A stretch of DNA of 64,000 bases from the NCBI GenBank assembly GCA_003956705.1, contig QZCP01000128.1, forward strand, positions 66,779 to 130,778, in the 5' to 3' direction. The position numbers and the translations under genes are program-made. The stretch's first letter is position 1; the number at the start of each line of letters is the position of its first letter. The notes below the pieces were generated by a model. The model was not told where the DNA came from. It did not search any database and saw nothing but the letters and a program-made list of their open reading frames with translations. This document shows positions 11,671 through 26,900 of this stretch, one piece after another. Origin of the DNA: Brevipalpus yothersi (Eukaryota; Arthropoda; Arachnida; Trombidiformes; Tenuipalpidae).

Positions 11671-12248
11671 CGAATTGAAATTCTAAAAATCGACTTAATC
11701 AATTGGAAATCACAAACCTGGTCGATATGATTAAGCCCTAGATGATTAACTGTCGTTATCAGTGTGTTATTATTTTCAAGATAAAAATTTTTGTGATGAA
11801 AAGAAAGGAGAGGAGGAAATAAGAATGATATTTTTATGTACACTTGATTTATTCTGGAATTTAATAATATTATTGTAATCAATAACCAAGGAAAATACTT
11901 ATCAATAGTATCATTTATAAACTGATAATTTTCTAGCAAGTATATTTCTGTTAACATATATTCATTTTTATTAGAAAAATATTCATATTTATTCATGTAT
12001 ATTTGTCTTATAAGTAAAAAAAGATCTAAAGAACTGGTGATAAAACATTTGAACACTGATGGGTAAATCATTTTTCTCTCAAAACAATTTTTTTATCTCC
12101 CAATTAATTACGACAATCTCTATCTAAAAAATGATGATATATTGATGTGATGTTACTCAGGTCAAAGGAAAAACAAATTCTCCACCTTATTTCTTAAGTC
12201 TAATTCCCTTAAATTCATCTGAGTACAGATAATCGATTTCAAATACTC

Positions 12249-13067
12249 TCATAATTGTGATTCATGTAAACATCCTTTGATATCGGTTTTGAGAGATAAT
12301 GAATCGGATGAAATTGAAGCCAAAGATTCACTAGGAACCTCATCACCACACCATGATAGTGAATCTTCGGAGGCCACTTCAGATTCATGACTCAATTCTG
12401 GATATGCTGGCAATAAGAATTGGGAAAGTTGAGTTGAATCTTCATCAACAATCGTTATATCACTCAACTTTCGCTGATCAGTTGATTGATGTCCAGTGGC
12501 AGTTGCAGCCAGATGATGAGTTGTATTGCTGATCAAACTTTGTCCATCACCATCACCTTGAATGGATGCTGGATCAGCCGGATGATCAACTGTTATTATT
12601 GGACGTTCTTGTTGGGAAATTTTGGCAAAAGCTTCACCACTATCCATACTGTGGCCAACATGTTGCCAATATTCGAGTATACGATGAGCTTGAGCTGTTT
12701 GTGAGCTATCTGAATCACCAGAGAAATGGAATGAAAAATTATCTGGCAATGATGCCACTCGATACAGATTCGATTTTCGTCTACGCAATTCTTCTTCTCG
12801 CTTTCGCCTTTCGATAGCATCTTCCAGAGCTTTCTTTTCGGCTGCCAATTCTCGAGCTATTTCCATATCAATCTCATAATCTTCATCTTCTTCCATGTGT
12901 TTGTGTGATTCTTCCAAATGTTTCATCAACACTGCCACCACAACATTGACCAACACAAATTGGGCCAATAGTACAAAAATAACGAAATACATTGGTGCTA
13001 TCACGGGCGATACACAACAATTTCGTAAACAGTCTCGCGATGGGTCACATTGATCTCGAAGAGTGTC
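12249..13067 (-). CDS. Ca-alpha1T: Cav3 exon 22: domain IV S6 and C-terminal tail
   Basis: 819 nt including the stop. Starts DTLRDQCDPSRDCLRNCC (a Cys-rich S6 entry loop), then APMYFVIFVLLAQFVLVNVV and VAVLMKHLEES, the T-type S6 signature. A Glu/Lys-rich coil follows (EIARELAAEKKALEDAIERR), then a Ser-rich tail of about 170 residues ending KGCLHESQL. No calmodulin IQ motif is seen, as expected for Cav3. Confidence 0.97.
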   Translation of the reverse strand, partial: DTLRDQCDPSRDCLRNCCVSPVIAPMYFVIFVLLAQFVLVNVVVAVLMKHLEESHKHMEEDEDYEIDMEIARELAAEKKALEDAIERRKREEELRRRKSNLYRVASLPDNFSFHFSGDSDSSQTAQAHRILEYWQHVGHSMDSGEAFAKISQQERPIITVDHPADPASIQGDGDGQSLISNTTHHLAATATGHQSTDQRKLSDITIVDEDSTQLSQFLLPAYPELSHESEVASEDSLSWCGDEVPSESLASISSDSLSLKTDIKGCLHESQL

Positions 13068-14898
13068 CTGTTGGTTAGTGTAAATTGGATGAAAAGAAGG
13101 CAAGGTAAAAAGTTATGGAATGAAAAGTGTGAACTGTATTCTGATCTCTTTCGTGTATCTTTGCCATCAATGTGGAAGTGTGTGTGTGTGATATTATTTT
13201 AGATCATGCAAAATGGAAAACAAATACATTTTGCTGGACATTTGAGTATGGAAACTCACCTTCATCACGCCATTCCAATTATCACCAGTTGCTACTCGAA
13301 AAAGGGTCAAAAAAGCCATTCCAAAATTCTGAAAATGGGCATGTTCTGATAAACCTTGACAAGGATGGTCATCATCACATTCTGTGGGCAGAGGAAAGAT
13401 GAATTGTTAATGGGCATCATTTTAATCTTGAAGATTTTGAAATATGCTGATTAGTTGAAAGGAAAAAACTATCAGGTCTGGGAAAACATTCATTCACTCG
13501 AGATCAGATTGGGTTTGAGAGAAAGCTTCAAAATTGAATGAATCTTTTGTTTTTCAATATTAAGACGATTCCATATGACAGTCCCAATAACTTTCTCTTT
13601 CAACTAATCAAGTTTCCCGGAAGTCTTTTGAAATGTAAATGAGCTCTCAGCCAATATTGGACCAATTTGTCATCACTTTGGCTACTTGTGATTCATGAAT
13701 CACTCTTCCTCTGACGCCTTTCGAATACTCTATCCCCAGCCATTCTGTAATCTCATTTCAATGCTGATTACCAATGAATTTGTAAGAGCAGTGAAATGAA
13801 GCTCAATAAGTGAATCATCGGTTAATCAACGGTGAGCTTCAGATTTGATTAAATATAGGCAATCACTTTCTCTCTCTTTCTCTTCCTATCTTCCACTTAG
13901 GCACATATTGCATCCTAGGGATCGCCAATATCAAATAGTATGAGAAAATCCGGAAGCGTTTCATATCTGGCTAGTAGAATTATGAGAGAGTCAGGATGGA
14001 GAGGAAGAGATAGAGAGAGACAGTCCCACAATCATAGTTAAATGACAAACGATATTCTCGGTTATCTTCAAGAATATAGCATCTATTGGGGGCCGATTCT
14101 CTCACTTTTTCATGATGACTTGGTTGTCTCGGGTTCCATTATAATACCGTAAAACTTCTTGTGAGAATGCTAGGATAAGTGAATACTACCATGAGCATTC
14201 TTTTTAAAACTTGTATCGCGCTTTTACTTTCTTTCATCTCAATTCAATGAAAAAGAACTTATAACCTGACAATCTGATAATAATTTTGATTTTCATCTTT
14301 CCTATTCCTTCCATCACACACAAACACTTTTCATCTCTACGATACAAGAAACACATCTTCTGATCGTATCATGATCGCTCGCGTGATCAGAATTCTATCT
14401 CAACAATCCTTCTGGAAAACTTGGCAAACATTTGGAATCCTTGAAATGTATGGAGGCAATCCAATTGTATATAGTATACACACTATGTATATACACTTAC
14501 CCAATCTACCGAAAAGTTCCACTCCAAGGGCAGCAAATATGAAAAAAAGGAGAAAAAATAGCAATCCTAAATTGCCAACTTGTGGAAGAGCTTGCATAAC
14601 GGTATTCAACAAGGCACGCATTCCTTTGGCCATTTTTAACAATTTCAATACTCGTGCTATTCGGGCAACTCTCATCACACGAATTATTGTCGGATTGATG
14701 GGTATAAGCTCAGATTCCATCTCTTCCAATATAATACCACAAATAGATAGAATAACTATCATCACGTCCAGTTGATTCCATTTATCTTTCAGATACCGTC
14801 GAACACCCAGTGCGTAGAGTTTCATTATCGCTTCCAGTACGAATACTGCGGTGAACACAAAATTGAAAACCTTCAGGGAATATTCCAGTTCCTATTAT

Positions 14899-14972
<74 letters not shown>

Positions 14973-17900
14973 AGATGAAAGAGTAATCAGAGAAAGTCGT
15001 CTCTTGAATTGATTCGATGACTGTATTCCCTTTTTTTCCTATCTCTTTCACTCAGGATCAAGCATAGTGTGTCTGATGTATAACAGTTCATGAGTATAAC
15101 AGTTTGGTTGATAAAGGATTTCCACTATTCAATCAACTAGAATGGTTCATACTATCAATACGCAAGATAAACAATCTATCTGTTACAATTTTTCTGAATC
15201 AAAGTCAGCATTTGTAGCAATGATAGTCTATTAGTTAATCAAGTGGTTCCTTTTTTCTAGCCCCAAAATATACCCTAAAATAGGAAAGACTGGGCGAGTT
15301 CATTCGATCTTATGGAAGTTAGGAAGAAAAACATGATTAAATGAGTAATGGCTAGTATATGATTAATTTTGACTAATAATGGTCATAAACGATGTCAGTT
15401 CATCATCTTACTACCAGAAGCCTGGAAGAGTCACTGTTATGCAGCCGAATTTTGTGGAAAAGATGATGAATTGACTGTTTATCCATTTTCTTCCCATCCA
15501 TCATCCGAATAGAAAAGCTTATCTGTCATATCAACAATCTTACTGTAACTTATGGATTCCAAGTTGTGGAAAAAAAGTGGAAAAAATATCGTGATATTCT
15601 TTCGATTCGATTCTGAGTGATCTAACGCGAAGATAGCGTTACTCAAACTGCCTGACTGAACAGAGGAGACATGATAAAATACCATGAATTATATCAGACA
15701 CATTCATATTACTACTTTCTCTCATGCTGAGACTTAAGAGAGAAATAGATAAATTTAATGGTAAGACTAGACTCGTCTACACCCACTACGTCTAATAAGC
15801 GAATCAATCAATTTATTTCCACTAATGATTCAAAGTTCTCAAATTCCAAAACACTTATAACGGTTCATTTGTAACTTACCTCGGGCATTCGATAATATTC
15901 TAGTGACATGGTGACAACATTTAATCCAATCACAGCGGCAATAATTACATCAAAATATTTTCCCGTAACCAACTTGTGTATATTAAGGCGAAATTTGTCA
16001 TAACCAATATAGTATGGCGGTTCTCTCATTCCTGATGAAATGATTGGAATGATTGGAAATCATTAGATTCCTGTAAATTTCTGATCAAAATCATATTGAC
16101 ATGTGAGGATACATTCTCAAGCAATGGGAAGGCAGTGCATTAAGCAAGCAGATGTAACATTCAACAAAAATGTACAACATTGATAGCGGAAGCATACTTT
16201 GTGTAACCAGAATTGAGAAGATAGGATATTCTAGAAAACGAACGATATTCCAAACTAGGGAATTCCTGATCCATGGAGCAACAAAAGTCACCATAATTCA
16301 CACTCAGACTCTCTAGAATATCTCTTGAAAAGAAGCAATAATTGATGAGCAGTCCATGCCTCTGATACAAAATTCTAAGCCCCCTGAATCATGGACCAGT
16401 TGGATAAAACTGATCAAAAAATCTTAGGAATAGGTTGGATAAGGATTATTTGCTCAGAAGGACATCATCTGATGACGAAAAAAATTGCTGAGAAGCTGCC
16501 TTCTGATGACAAATGTTGCCTTTCGATTAAGTCAAAACTTTTTCTCAGTTCATGATGATGTTGTTGATAATTGATTGATGATCATCAGTTATATAAATTT
16601 TTTTCTCCCTCCAAAACAGGAAGTAAATCTTGAAAGAAACATCTCAATCAAGTGACTAGGAAAAAAAATGTTGACAACATCTCTTCCTGGTCCAAGTATT
16701 ATTATCATCACTATTATCATGAAGATGGTAGAATTTTCGAAAGGAAAATGGGCTTGTCGCCATGGGCTATTGAAAGTATATCTCCACACACAATGGTTAG
16801 TAGGTGGACAAGAAAAGTGTGTCCATCCTCCCACTCGGACACAATATACTAAAAATGGGTGTAAAAAAGAAGTGTTGATAAAATGTAATGGCTCGTAATT
16901 CACTAGGTTACCATGATTGCTTATATGAAAAATATCGTGTAAAAGATGTGGGCTTTCAGAAAAATGCTAGAAGATGAGGTAACCCACTTTTGTGGGTGCT
17001 TGTGTCCTGAATGATGGGAAAATAGGATGATCATGATGCTTCTCTCTTCCTCCTCTTCTCTCTTCTTCTCTCTTCTTCTCTCTTCTTCTCTCTGTCTCTC
17101 TCTTTGAATATAAGATGATTAAGGATAAGAACTTGAGAATAAAGGGAAAAAAATATCCATCAATCACCCACATGTCCACATCGATGAGATTACTGGCAAA
17201 AATAACTAGAGTGAACAACTGACAAGAATGATATCTTCTTTTCCAACAATAATAGAGGTGATATATCTCATTTTATGTATATGTATCTTCTACATAGGAG
17301 AAGAAGAGGGGGAAAAAATCTGATTGTTTCTGATTCCTTACAAATCATTTAGCTTAGATTGTGTACGGGTGTCCTCATGAATGTGACCACATCGAATCTG
17401 ATTTTAGTTCAACATGCTCCCCTATTCCTGATGGATTGGACAAGAGGACATAATAGAGATCCAAGCTCAGTCGAATTCTTTGACTTGATTTTATTTGCTG
17501 TGGTTTGCTCGATTGAAACTCATAGCTATTATATCAGATGACCATGAAGTCTCCCTGATGGTGGAATAAGGGTTGATAGAAATCTACTAGAGAAATGTGA
17601 TATTTTTGAATGTGCCACTATTCACACCATAATTTGAACATTATATTCCATTGGAATTTCAAGTTAGATAACAGTGAAACTTTGTGTGAATATACACCAG
17701 CCAGAGGAAAGTATGTGTGATGAAGTAGTATATGTTTGATGCTCTCATCTTTCCATATGCTCAAAATAATCGAATGAAATTTTGTTCACTTTACTCTTTT
17801 TTTCTTCTTCTTCTCCTTTTTTTCACTATGGTAAACATTGATCCAGTCCAAAGTCAACACAGTAGGACTAAATTTTATCAAGCCGATGCGCTTCGACTAT

Positions 17901-20900
17901 CCATTTTCGGTGGAGGACTTATATTCACGTATATGTGTATACACATATACAGTGGACCAGTGTAAACTATTCCTCGCATGATATGAAACTCAATAAATCA
18001 ATGCTCTTCCAGTATAGTGTTATAGTAGTGGGGCATCATTCTGAAAAATATGGTGAATATAAGATCACTCCAGCATCTCTTATTTACTCATCTCTTCATG
18101 CAAGTTTGGAGCGAATTATTTTTCCAGTCTAGTGGAACAATTTTTCAACCATCCAACTATATATATGTGTGTGTGTGTTGGGTTGCAGAAAAGAATGACG
18201 TCAGCTCAATTGAATAACTACGAATTGAATCCACCATTCTTGCATCAATTCAGTGAAAGTATCCAAAGATAGATAGATAGAGAGAGAGAGAAAAAGGTAC
18301 ATGTATAGTATAGAACAATCATCACAACACCTAGTCAATTCGATTCTAGGGTAACTATTTGATTTGAATAATCTAGAGAGAAAAGTTAGATGGAAAGAAA
18401 CACTCGAATAAATCGATATTGTGTGTGAGAGAGAGAAAGAGCAAGTACTTGTGAATGTAATCGAGTAAGAGAGCTGGACAGAGGCTTCAAATGGAAGCCT
18501 CTTTTATTGACGTTTGATAACACTAGACATGTAACAAAATGAATTCATGCATTTGAAGAGTTTCTCTCTCTCACTTTCATCTTCATCGATCTTATGCATT
18601 CCAGATCTCAGTAAGAGACAAACTTTTCTCTAGGATTGATGATGATCAAAATTCTCGCGGTAGAAGATATGAAATTAGGCGTGTGAATTCTGTGGCAACA
18701 TATCTTTTTCTTCGATTAATTTCTCTCAATATATTCATGACATAAATCTGAGATATTGATATTTCTATTCAGCTCATGGAGAGGCTCAAAATCATGAGGC
18801 TTCAGAGGTGTGTATGAATGAAAATCGACTCAACAGAGTTTTCCAAGAAGTACGTATGGAATAATTAGACAATTTAGGGCAGCCAAAGAATACATTGCTT
18901 TAGAGCTCAGCCACTGTTTGATTTAACAACTGAGAAAGTTGAAAAAGTACAGATTAAGCAGCGATGATGAGATTGTGATTGAATTTGCTGAAATATGGAA
19001 CATATTAAGCGAAGCAAAGCGGAAGCTTTGAAGCAAGCTCATATTAAGTGTGCATGGAATCGAATTAGGATGAGAAGATTAAGTCAGAAAGTGTATGAAA
19101 AACATTGGGAATTGATTGAGATAGAGAGAGAGAAAATTTTTTGAAATATGATTGAAATACTCTACCAGTTTCATAATACTCAGGTCCATCTACATAATTA
19201 CGAAATGGTTTGCTTGTTTCAATAAGATCAATCATAGATTGAGTTTGAACACGATCTGAAACATTTCCGATTACTAAGGATGGCACAAAATTATCTTGAT
19301 AATAATAATGGGAAAGAGAATAGATAGAGGTAAAGAAAGAGATAACGAGCAATCATAGGATTTCCACATGCAACATAAAATAATCTAGAGAGAATTCATA
19401 TTAAGTAAATTAATCATAAGTATTACGATTATAAACAAATATATATGTATATGAATATTTCAACATAAAACAAAAACAAAATTAACACAAAATTTCATAC
19501 TTCTTCGACGCTTTTCAAGTTTTCGGGCTCGCTTTTCGGCTCTCAATGCTCTTTCCTCTTTTTCTTGCTCTTCTCGGCATCGATGAAAATTTTCCACAAC
19601 AACACCAACGAACATGTTGAGAACAAAGAATGCCACCAAAAGTAGAAATGATATAAAATAAAGTAAACGCCATTCATTATAGTTCTCTCGGGGTTGCTGA
19701 TCAACACCAACAGCATCAAGTCCTGTGTACATAATGTTAACCCAGCCATCTTTGGATGATAATACGAATAGGGCCATCAGTGCCTAGTGGTGGAAGATGG
19801 AGGATAGAGAATGCATTATTCTTGGAGTATGAATTAGAATAAGAAATATGAAACGAAATTTTGGTGGGAAAAAAAAGCTCACAATCCAGACTGAGCTTAC
19901 TGGATGGAATCCGAGTATGTCACAAAGAGGTATGCTCTTTTTTTTGAACCCTATTTTTAGTGACAAAATGGAAAGGTTAAACGGAATCGATCGACAATCC
20001 AGTAATATTAGCTATTCGAAAGTCCCAATTCATGAAGGTTACTCTTCCGAAAAGTGCTACCGTCATGAATGCTGAGGAGGGAATACTTTGGTATTGGTGT
20101 GTGTGTGTTTTGGTGAGTGATTCGACACCAGTAGAATGAATTTGATCACAAAAGAAAAAGGAAACCTTGAATCTGCCCTTCTTCATGAGAAATTCTTACA
20201 TGCTTCATTGCTTGATAGGATTAGTCAAGGGGAAAAAAATAAGGAAAGAGGTAAGACAGTCAGAATGAGATTTCCTCTAATTCCTAACTTCTTGATGATT
20301 CAAGAAAAGTATGATGTAAATTGGTTTCTAGATAATATGTTGTAATTTTGGGAGATGTTTTGATTTACAATCAAAGTTGATATACTTTTTCCACTTTTCT
20401 GCTGAAAGAAGCAAAAACAATCGTGATGATGCAAGAAAGTGATAGAAAAAAAAAGAGAGGAAATTGCGTAAAGAATCAAATTCTCTCTGTGTGTTTGTAG
20501 TGGAAAGTTATTCGAGACTGGATTCCAGAATGAAATCCAATTTTCACCTCTAATTTCAGCATGTTCAAGTATCAGAACGTAAGAATCATCAGAAAATTAA
20601 CTAAATCAACCAGATTGAAGTATCAAATTGGTATCGAAGGATCTGTGGTGCTATCTGAATTGGGCACTTATTCGATATAGACTATATCATTCCCATGAGA
20701 ATTTCTCACCTCATAATGATATAGATTTCTTCTTATTGGGAACGAATGATAAAATGATATTGATCGATTCTAATCTTATGGCTGATAAGAGATCGCGAAA
20801 GGGGGAGACAAAGATAAGTAGGACTCAAGGATACAGGTTTGAATCGATTTTTTTCCATGAATCATATATGATATATCGATATGGGGATCATTTTTTGAAT

Positions 20901-23900
20901 AATGACCTCTGCTACATCAATGATCCTTATGGATTTGGAGATCGAAATACTCTGAGCAAAATTAGTCTGAGCCAAACTTCTACTCTAGCCTATTAGTAGT
21001 ATTCATGAACTTTGGATTGTAAAGAGAAAAAATATGCTCAGATTTAACGATTCCAACCTGATTCCAAGCGGACCGATTCTCAATCATAGTACTACTTTTT
21101 TCTCGAAAAGGCGTTCAATTTTCCAAGTGAGTTTATTCCGATGTATTCCAATAGGCTCAGCAAAATAAAAGTGCCTCAGGCAAATTGAATGTTAGATTTA
21201 GAACCATACAACTTACCTGTCCAAGATTATCAAAATTATATTTACGATTGACCCATTTGTTACGAGGATCAGACAAACAATCAGTTCGATTCCGCACATT
21301 TCGAACATCTTGACCTTCACAATAGAACAAGGCACCTTTGAAAAGCTGTGAGGATAAGCGGAAAAAATTTCATGATTCTGATTAGTATTGAATAATTTTC
21401 CATAAATTTACATGTATCAACTTACCTGAACACCTAGAATACCGAAAATTATGAAGAAAGTGCAGCATATGAGCACAATATTTCCGATGGGCCTCAGAGA
21501 TGATAGAAGAGTTTGAACTACCAACTTAAGACCTGGAGCTCGATTGATCACCCTAATCGAATGAAAAAGAAAAAGCATTCTGATAAGTCTTCAAACGAAT
21601 GTTCATATGTTCATAGCATATAATCTGGATTCATACAGAAATCGGAAAAACAAGCAATCATAATGTTTCGATAAGAAAAATTGATTGAGGATAACTTTCG
21701 ATTGACCAGCTGCATTAAATCTAAGAAGTGGATCTTGAGGCAATGTTTCGGTAATATCACACACACACACACATACAACGATTTTGCTGGACTGTAAATG
21801 ACACGATCAAGAAGCTCAAAGCATTCAGCCAGCAGATAGATTAGATATTGACATTGTACTTAATCAGGAACATAGAGTACAGTGTAGTATACAGTAAGAC
21901 TTATCAGACCCTCAAGGCTCCTACAAGGTCTAATGAAGCGTTAAAACTGAGAAAAACACATTTTTTGAGTCTCCGCTTAGTCAAAGATATTTTTTCCTTG
22001 GTTGAGATTGATTTATAATGCCTCGAAAATTGTTGAACGTAACTACACCACTGTTTGAGAACCTTTGAACAATTCTGGTAAACATCAATAAGTTAACTGA
22101 ATTCGAGATGTTTGAACTTTTTTCCTTTATCTTCTTGCCTAGTAGAATCAATACCATTCTTGGTCTCAATAATTTTCGGCCAATTATGTGCCTATTCCAA
22201 AGTCCACGTTATTTTTAACTACCTGAAATAGCCTCTTTATGGCCCATTTCAGCTTACAAGGCATGACCTCTGATACACACTCAACTTGTTTTAGTGGAAA
22301 TATATTTTCTTTCTTTTTCTCTTTCTCTTCACATAATTACTGGCTATTTGCATTTTGCAAATTATTGGCTAAGGACTTGCTTAATTTCCAAAATATAATT
22401 ATTGCAAGAGTAGCATGTTTTATGTTGACTTGTATTATTCCATTTGCTTATTGCTCTGTAAACATTCACTATTTTTCTCATATAATCTCATGTATTTTCA
22501 TTCTGGAGAAAAAGTTCTTTCTCTCTTTATCTTTTGAGTTGAGAGAAGATAATATTGCCTTGTATCTTTAAATATTTTATGGAAAAATTGAGAAACTTTT
22601 CTTGGAAACAAGATTGCAGAATTGTCATGATATGTTGCTGTCATTGTTGGGGGTAAAGTGTACACACAAAAATTACACACAAAATCAAAAGACTTACCGA
22701 AGAGGTCTCAAAGACCTTAATAATCGAAAAACTCGAAGAATGCCAAAAATTCGGGGACTTTTTTGGGCAAACAAGGAGAGCAACAAATCAAACAATGATA
22801 CACCAACCAAAATGCCATCCATAACATTCCATCCACTGGTAAAATAGGCTTTCTCTCCATACCATAATCCTGTTGATAATCAATTATGTAATAGAGAGAG
22901 AGAAAGAGAAAATATTTGAACATCAAAAAATGTAAGATCACATATCTTTCTTTTTTTTCTATTACCACTAGCATCTATCGGGTGTGTAAGTGTATTTTAT
23001 CGATTGAGGGGAATTTTTGATATACAATTTTTGATATACTAAAAAAATAATGATCACCAAAAACTATAACTAACCATTAGCAATCACTTTGAGAGCCATT
23101 TCGATAGCAAAAACAACGGTGAAAACATAATTTGCTGCTGTCAAAAATTCTCTCTCAAAACTCCATGGCGGTATTTTGGAACGTTCCATGGCAAGGGTAA
23201 CACAATTGAGAGATATAAAAATTAATATCACATAATCAAAACATTTGTGTTCCGTCATATAGATACAATTCAATCGTAATCGATTATCGGGTGGAAATAT
23301 GAACAATGACCAATCATCACGCTTGGACATCCAATCATACCACTTAAAGTAGGCACAAAATTTACGTTGTGGCTGTACTATTGTATCCTTACCATCATCC
23401 ATACCATCAATATTATCACCACCACCACCACCACCATTGGTATCACCACCATCTGTGATCAAGTGTACCGTTTGATGGTCAATTCGATTACCAATCATAC
23501 TTTGTTTCCGTTTCCGGCAATCATTGATCGGTGGCTTGGGTGAAACTATGCGTAAAAAGGGTTCATGTGTTGGCTGTTGTTGTCGAGCACTGGTTGCCGA
23601 TGATTCTCGGCTACGCTGATTGCCCGTAATTGGATTACTTGATTCTGATGAATTTTTTCGCGCCACAATACTTGAACAATAAAAAACACCACCCAAACTT
23701 TTACCCGGGCTAACAGCTTTGATTTCATGTATCAACGAATAACGTTTATCACCAGTATAAAAGCCTGGCGATGGTGTTGATCCCGATTCTTCTGGACTCT
23801 TGATACTGAATGAAGTTCGTGGACTTAATGGCTGATGTTGGGATGAATAATTGGGTCCAGCTCGAGGTGGAGCACTCAGGGGAAATATAATCACATCTGA

Positions 23901-26900
23901 TTTACTGGTTGGACTTGGGGTCGGTATTGGTGGTGGTGGTGGCAATATGGTGGACATGGCGGTGGACATTGATGGTTCTGTTGTAATCGATGCTTTACGA
24001 GTTGTGAAAGTAGTAGCAGTGGTGGTGATAGTATTGAAATCTGATGATGGCTGATTACATGGTGATGGTGTTACTCTTACTGATCCATGACCATTACCAC
24101 CACTTTGATTATCACCGGTAACAACAGACGATTCGGACATAAAAGTGGACCCATTAAAATGTTGCTGCTGATTACTTGCCGTTGTTGGCATGGAAGACAT
24201 TGGACTAGTAGATGTGAATGTTGATGGTTGATCGGAATGATTTCGCTTTGATTCAGTTCCATTACTTGGAATAACTGATGGCACATGACGGGGATGATGT
24301 GGCTGCTGTTGATCACTCGAATTTCGATATGATGAATTTTCAGGATGTATTGTGGAAGATGTCGTTGTACTATCAATTGATGATACTTTTCGACATTCAT
24401 TGGGTTGATCTCTGTTTATACGTCTGATTGATGGCTTATTTCGGGTTAATTTGTACTCTGTTGATTTAATTACACTTTCACATGGAACAGCACACGATTT
24501 ACGTCTACCACTTTTGACCAGTGGTGATGATGCTGATATTGATGATCTTTTTTGCCATATTGTGTGGCTCAATTTGGTTGTAGTTGATGTACCAACACCT
24601 TGTGGATCATTTTTACCACCACTATTGCCATCATGTCCAGTTGCATGAGTGATCAATACCACTCGATTACTACTACCACCGCTACCTGTACGACTACGTA
24701 TACTAGTGTCTCCATTTTTAATATTACTATTACTTGGATTATAATTAGTACCATGAGTTGCCGATTGTCCAGATAGACTACCACTTCCACCAGATGATGA
24801 TAATGCTGATTTTCTACTCGTTACACTACGCTGACTATTACCTCGTGCAAGATGTGGTGTTGGACATGGACTGTGTAGCCGAAATGTTGCCAAACTAGGC
24901 ACTAAATTAGTTAAATTAGTTATTATTTGATCGGCAAACTGTGACAGCTCACGTCGACTTTTCATCTGGTTATTAAATAAGATAGGAAAAATTCCACAGA
25001 ATACAGTATTAATTTGAATTAAGGCAAACGAACGGAAAAGAAAGGGAAAACTTTTTCCCTACTGGACAATATTAATTAGTAACAATGTTTCCATCTTCAT
25101 CTTGCTCAATGTCCATCGAAATACACAGTCACACACACATTTGGACACAATAGTATCATTATTAGTATTATTATTGCTGTTATTATTTCCGGATGTTTTG
25201 CAAGATCTTACACACACAGACAAGATGAAAGGTGATGAAGATGAACGAAAAAAAAAGTTTTCTCTTTCTTCTAGAGAGAAGAATTCTTACTTGCATTGCA
25301 CACACACACACACACACACACTTACCTCTACTTCCTCCACAGTTTCCTTATCTGTTCCTGATTGATCAATGTTGACCATAGATGTGGAATGATATGAGCC
25401 TAATGTCAATCCTTTGCCTTCATATCGATTGGCCATGGTACCTAATCCTTTATCACCATACTTTGAGCTTAATGATGACATAGTGACCAATGCTCTTGGT
25501 GAACCTTGTGGTGTGGCGGCTGTATGGATTATTCTTGGCGGCAAAATCCAAGTTGACGATCCATGGGGCTCTATATTGACACCATCTTCAATGGAAGATG
25601 AATCCAATGCTGCTGCTGCTGCTTCTAACTTACCAGTAAATGATCCGGATGCTGCTCCTGGAGGATTGCTCAATAAACGAAGCTCTAGATAGACAGAAAG
25701 AGAGAGAGAGAGAAAGGTACAAAATATAAAAAACAATACCCATCATCATGAAATCAATTTAAGTTGGAGAGAGTTATCCTGAGGCTGCTGAATGCTCATA
25801 TTATCTTGGATGTTGGTGTTTTTTTCCCGTAACTACAATCAAACCTCTATTTTTCATCATCAATCAAGGTGAAGACGAAAAAAAAGCTCACTTATCATCA
25901 TCAAATTTTTTTCTTCTCTCCTCTCTTCCCCAAATCTTGATTGGACTAATTTCCTTTCTCATTTCCATAGGATTCGCGACAAACTCAACTCTTAATTGCT
26001 ACTTTTCACCTTATTGATTGTCTTGATTGCCACTCGTGGATTGAATGATGATGACAAGAGTCAGAATTATTCTACATGATATAGAAATACAGAGATCTTC
26101 GGTGCCATATAAATGCTATGATTTACCTACTAAATGCCTTACTATGAAACTTAATCTTTTTTGGGCAAAAAATTTGATCCTAAATGAATGGGAGACCAGT
26201 TTCTATGGTGAAAAAAAAACGTTTATGTGAGAGGATTTTGCTTCGATAAAAGTTTAAGATTTAAGATTTTTGAATGGATTGTTTTCCCCTCTTGAGCTTC
26301 AATCTTCATCACTACAGATGATATGATCCTAGATTTATTGTAACCTTGTCCATAAGTGCAATATTTTTCTTGAGAGTAGATTGAAAAAAAATACGAGTGA
26401 GTAGAGGAACCTCTTCCCAAGTCATCATCCATTAAAGAATCAGATTAAGTGTTCTGAAAAATAGTACCAATTTTATCTCACAAAAAGGAGATTGACAAAA
26501 AATCTCTCACTCTTCGCACGAACATTCTCGATCTGTGTCAGCACAAAAGGAATTTGATGAGAAGCTGTTAAAAGTTTCCACAGCTTTTTTATATATATAT
26601 ATAAATCGTTCATCAAAATCGTATCTCCCATAGATTGGATTCCTCATCCTTCCGTCAGAAGGATAGGAAGAGAGAAAGAAAGGGAAAGAGATAGAGAAAA
26701 ATCTTCCTTGAATGACTCAAGCATCAAGCATCCTATTTCAAGATTCCTGAACATCTATCGCTAGACTTCTTGTTGAGAGGAATCCATTCGAGTATTCCAG
26801 CGTGGAGATACACTCCAGTCTGAACAGAGCAATATATAGTTGTACTTTCAGAGTAGAATAAGATGTTGAATTGATATCACGTCATTAAGGCGACAGTATA

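Larger units (their letters stand above)
10115..12248. other. Intergenic region containing an assembly gap
   Basis: Lies upstream of the serpin and downstream of the calcium-channel stop. No supported gene. A possible channel poly(A) signal (AATAAA on the minus strand, 11848-11853) lies about 400 nt past the stop. The hexamer array and gap occupy 11,308-11,670. Confidence 0.5.

Noticed and set aside
11275..12071. Long frames running through the N gap
   Set aside because: They exist only because N codons do not read as stop; the rest is Lys-Arg or Phe-Leu hexamer translation.
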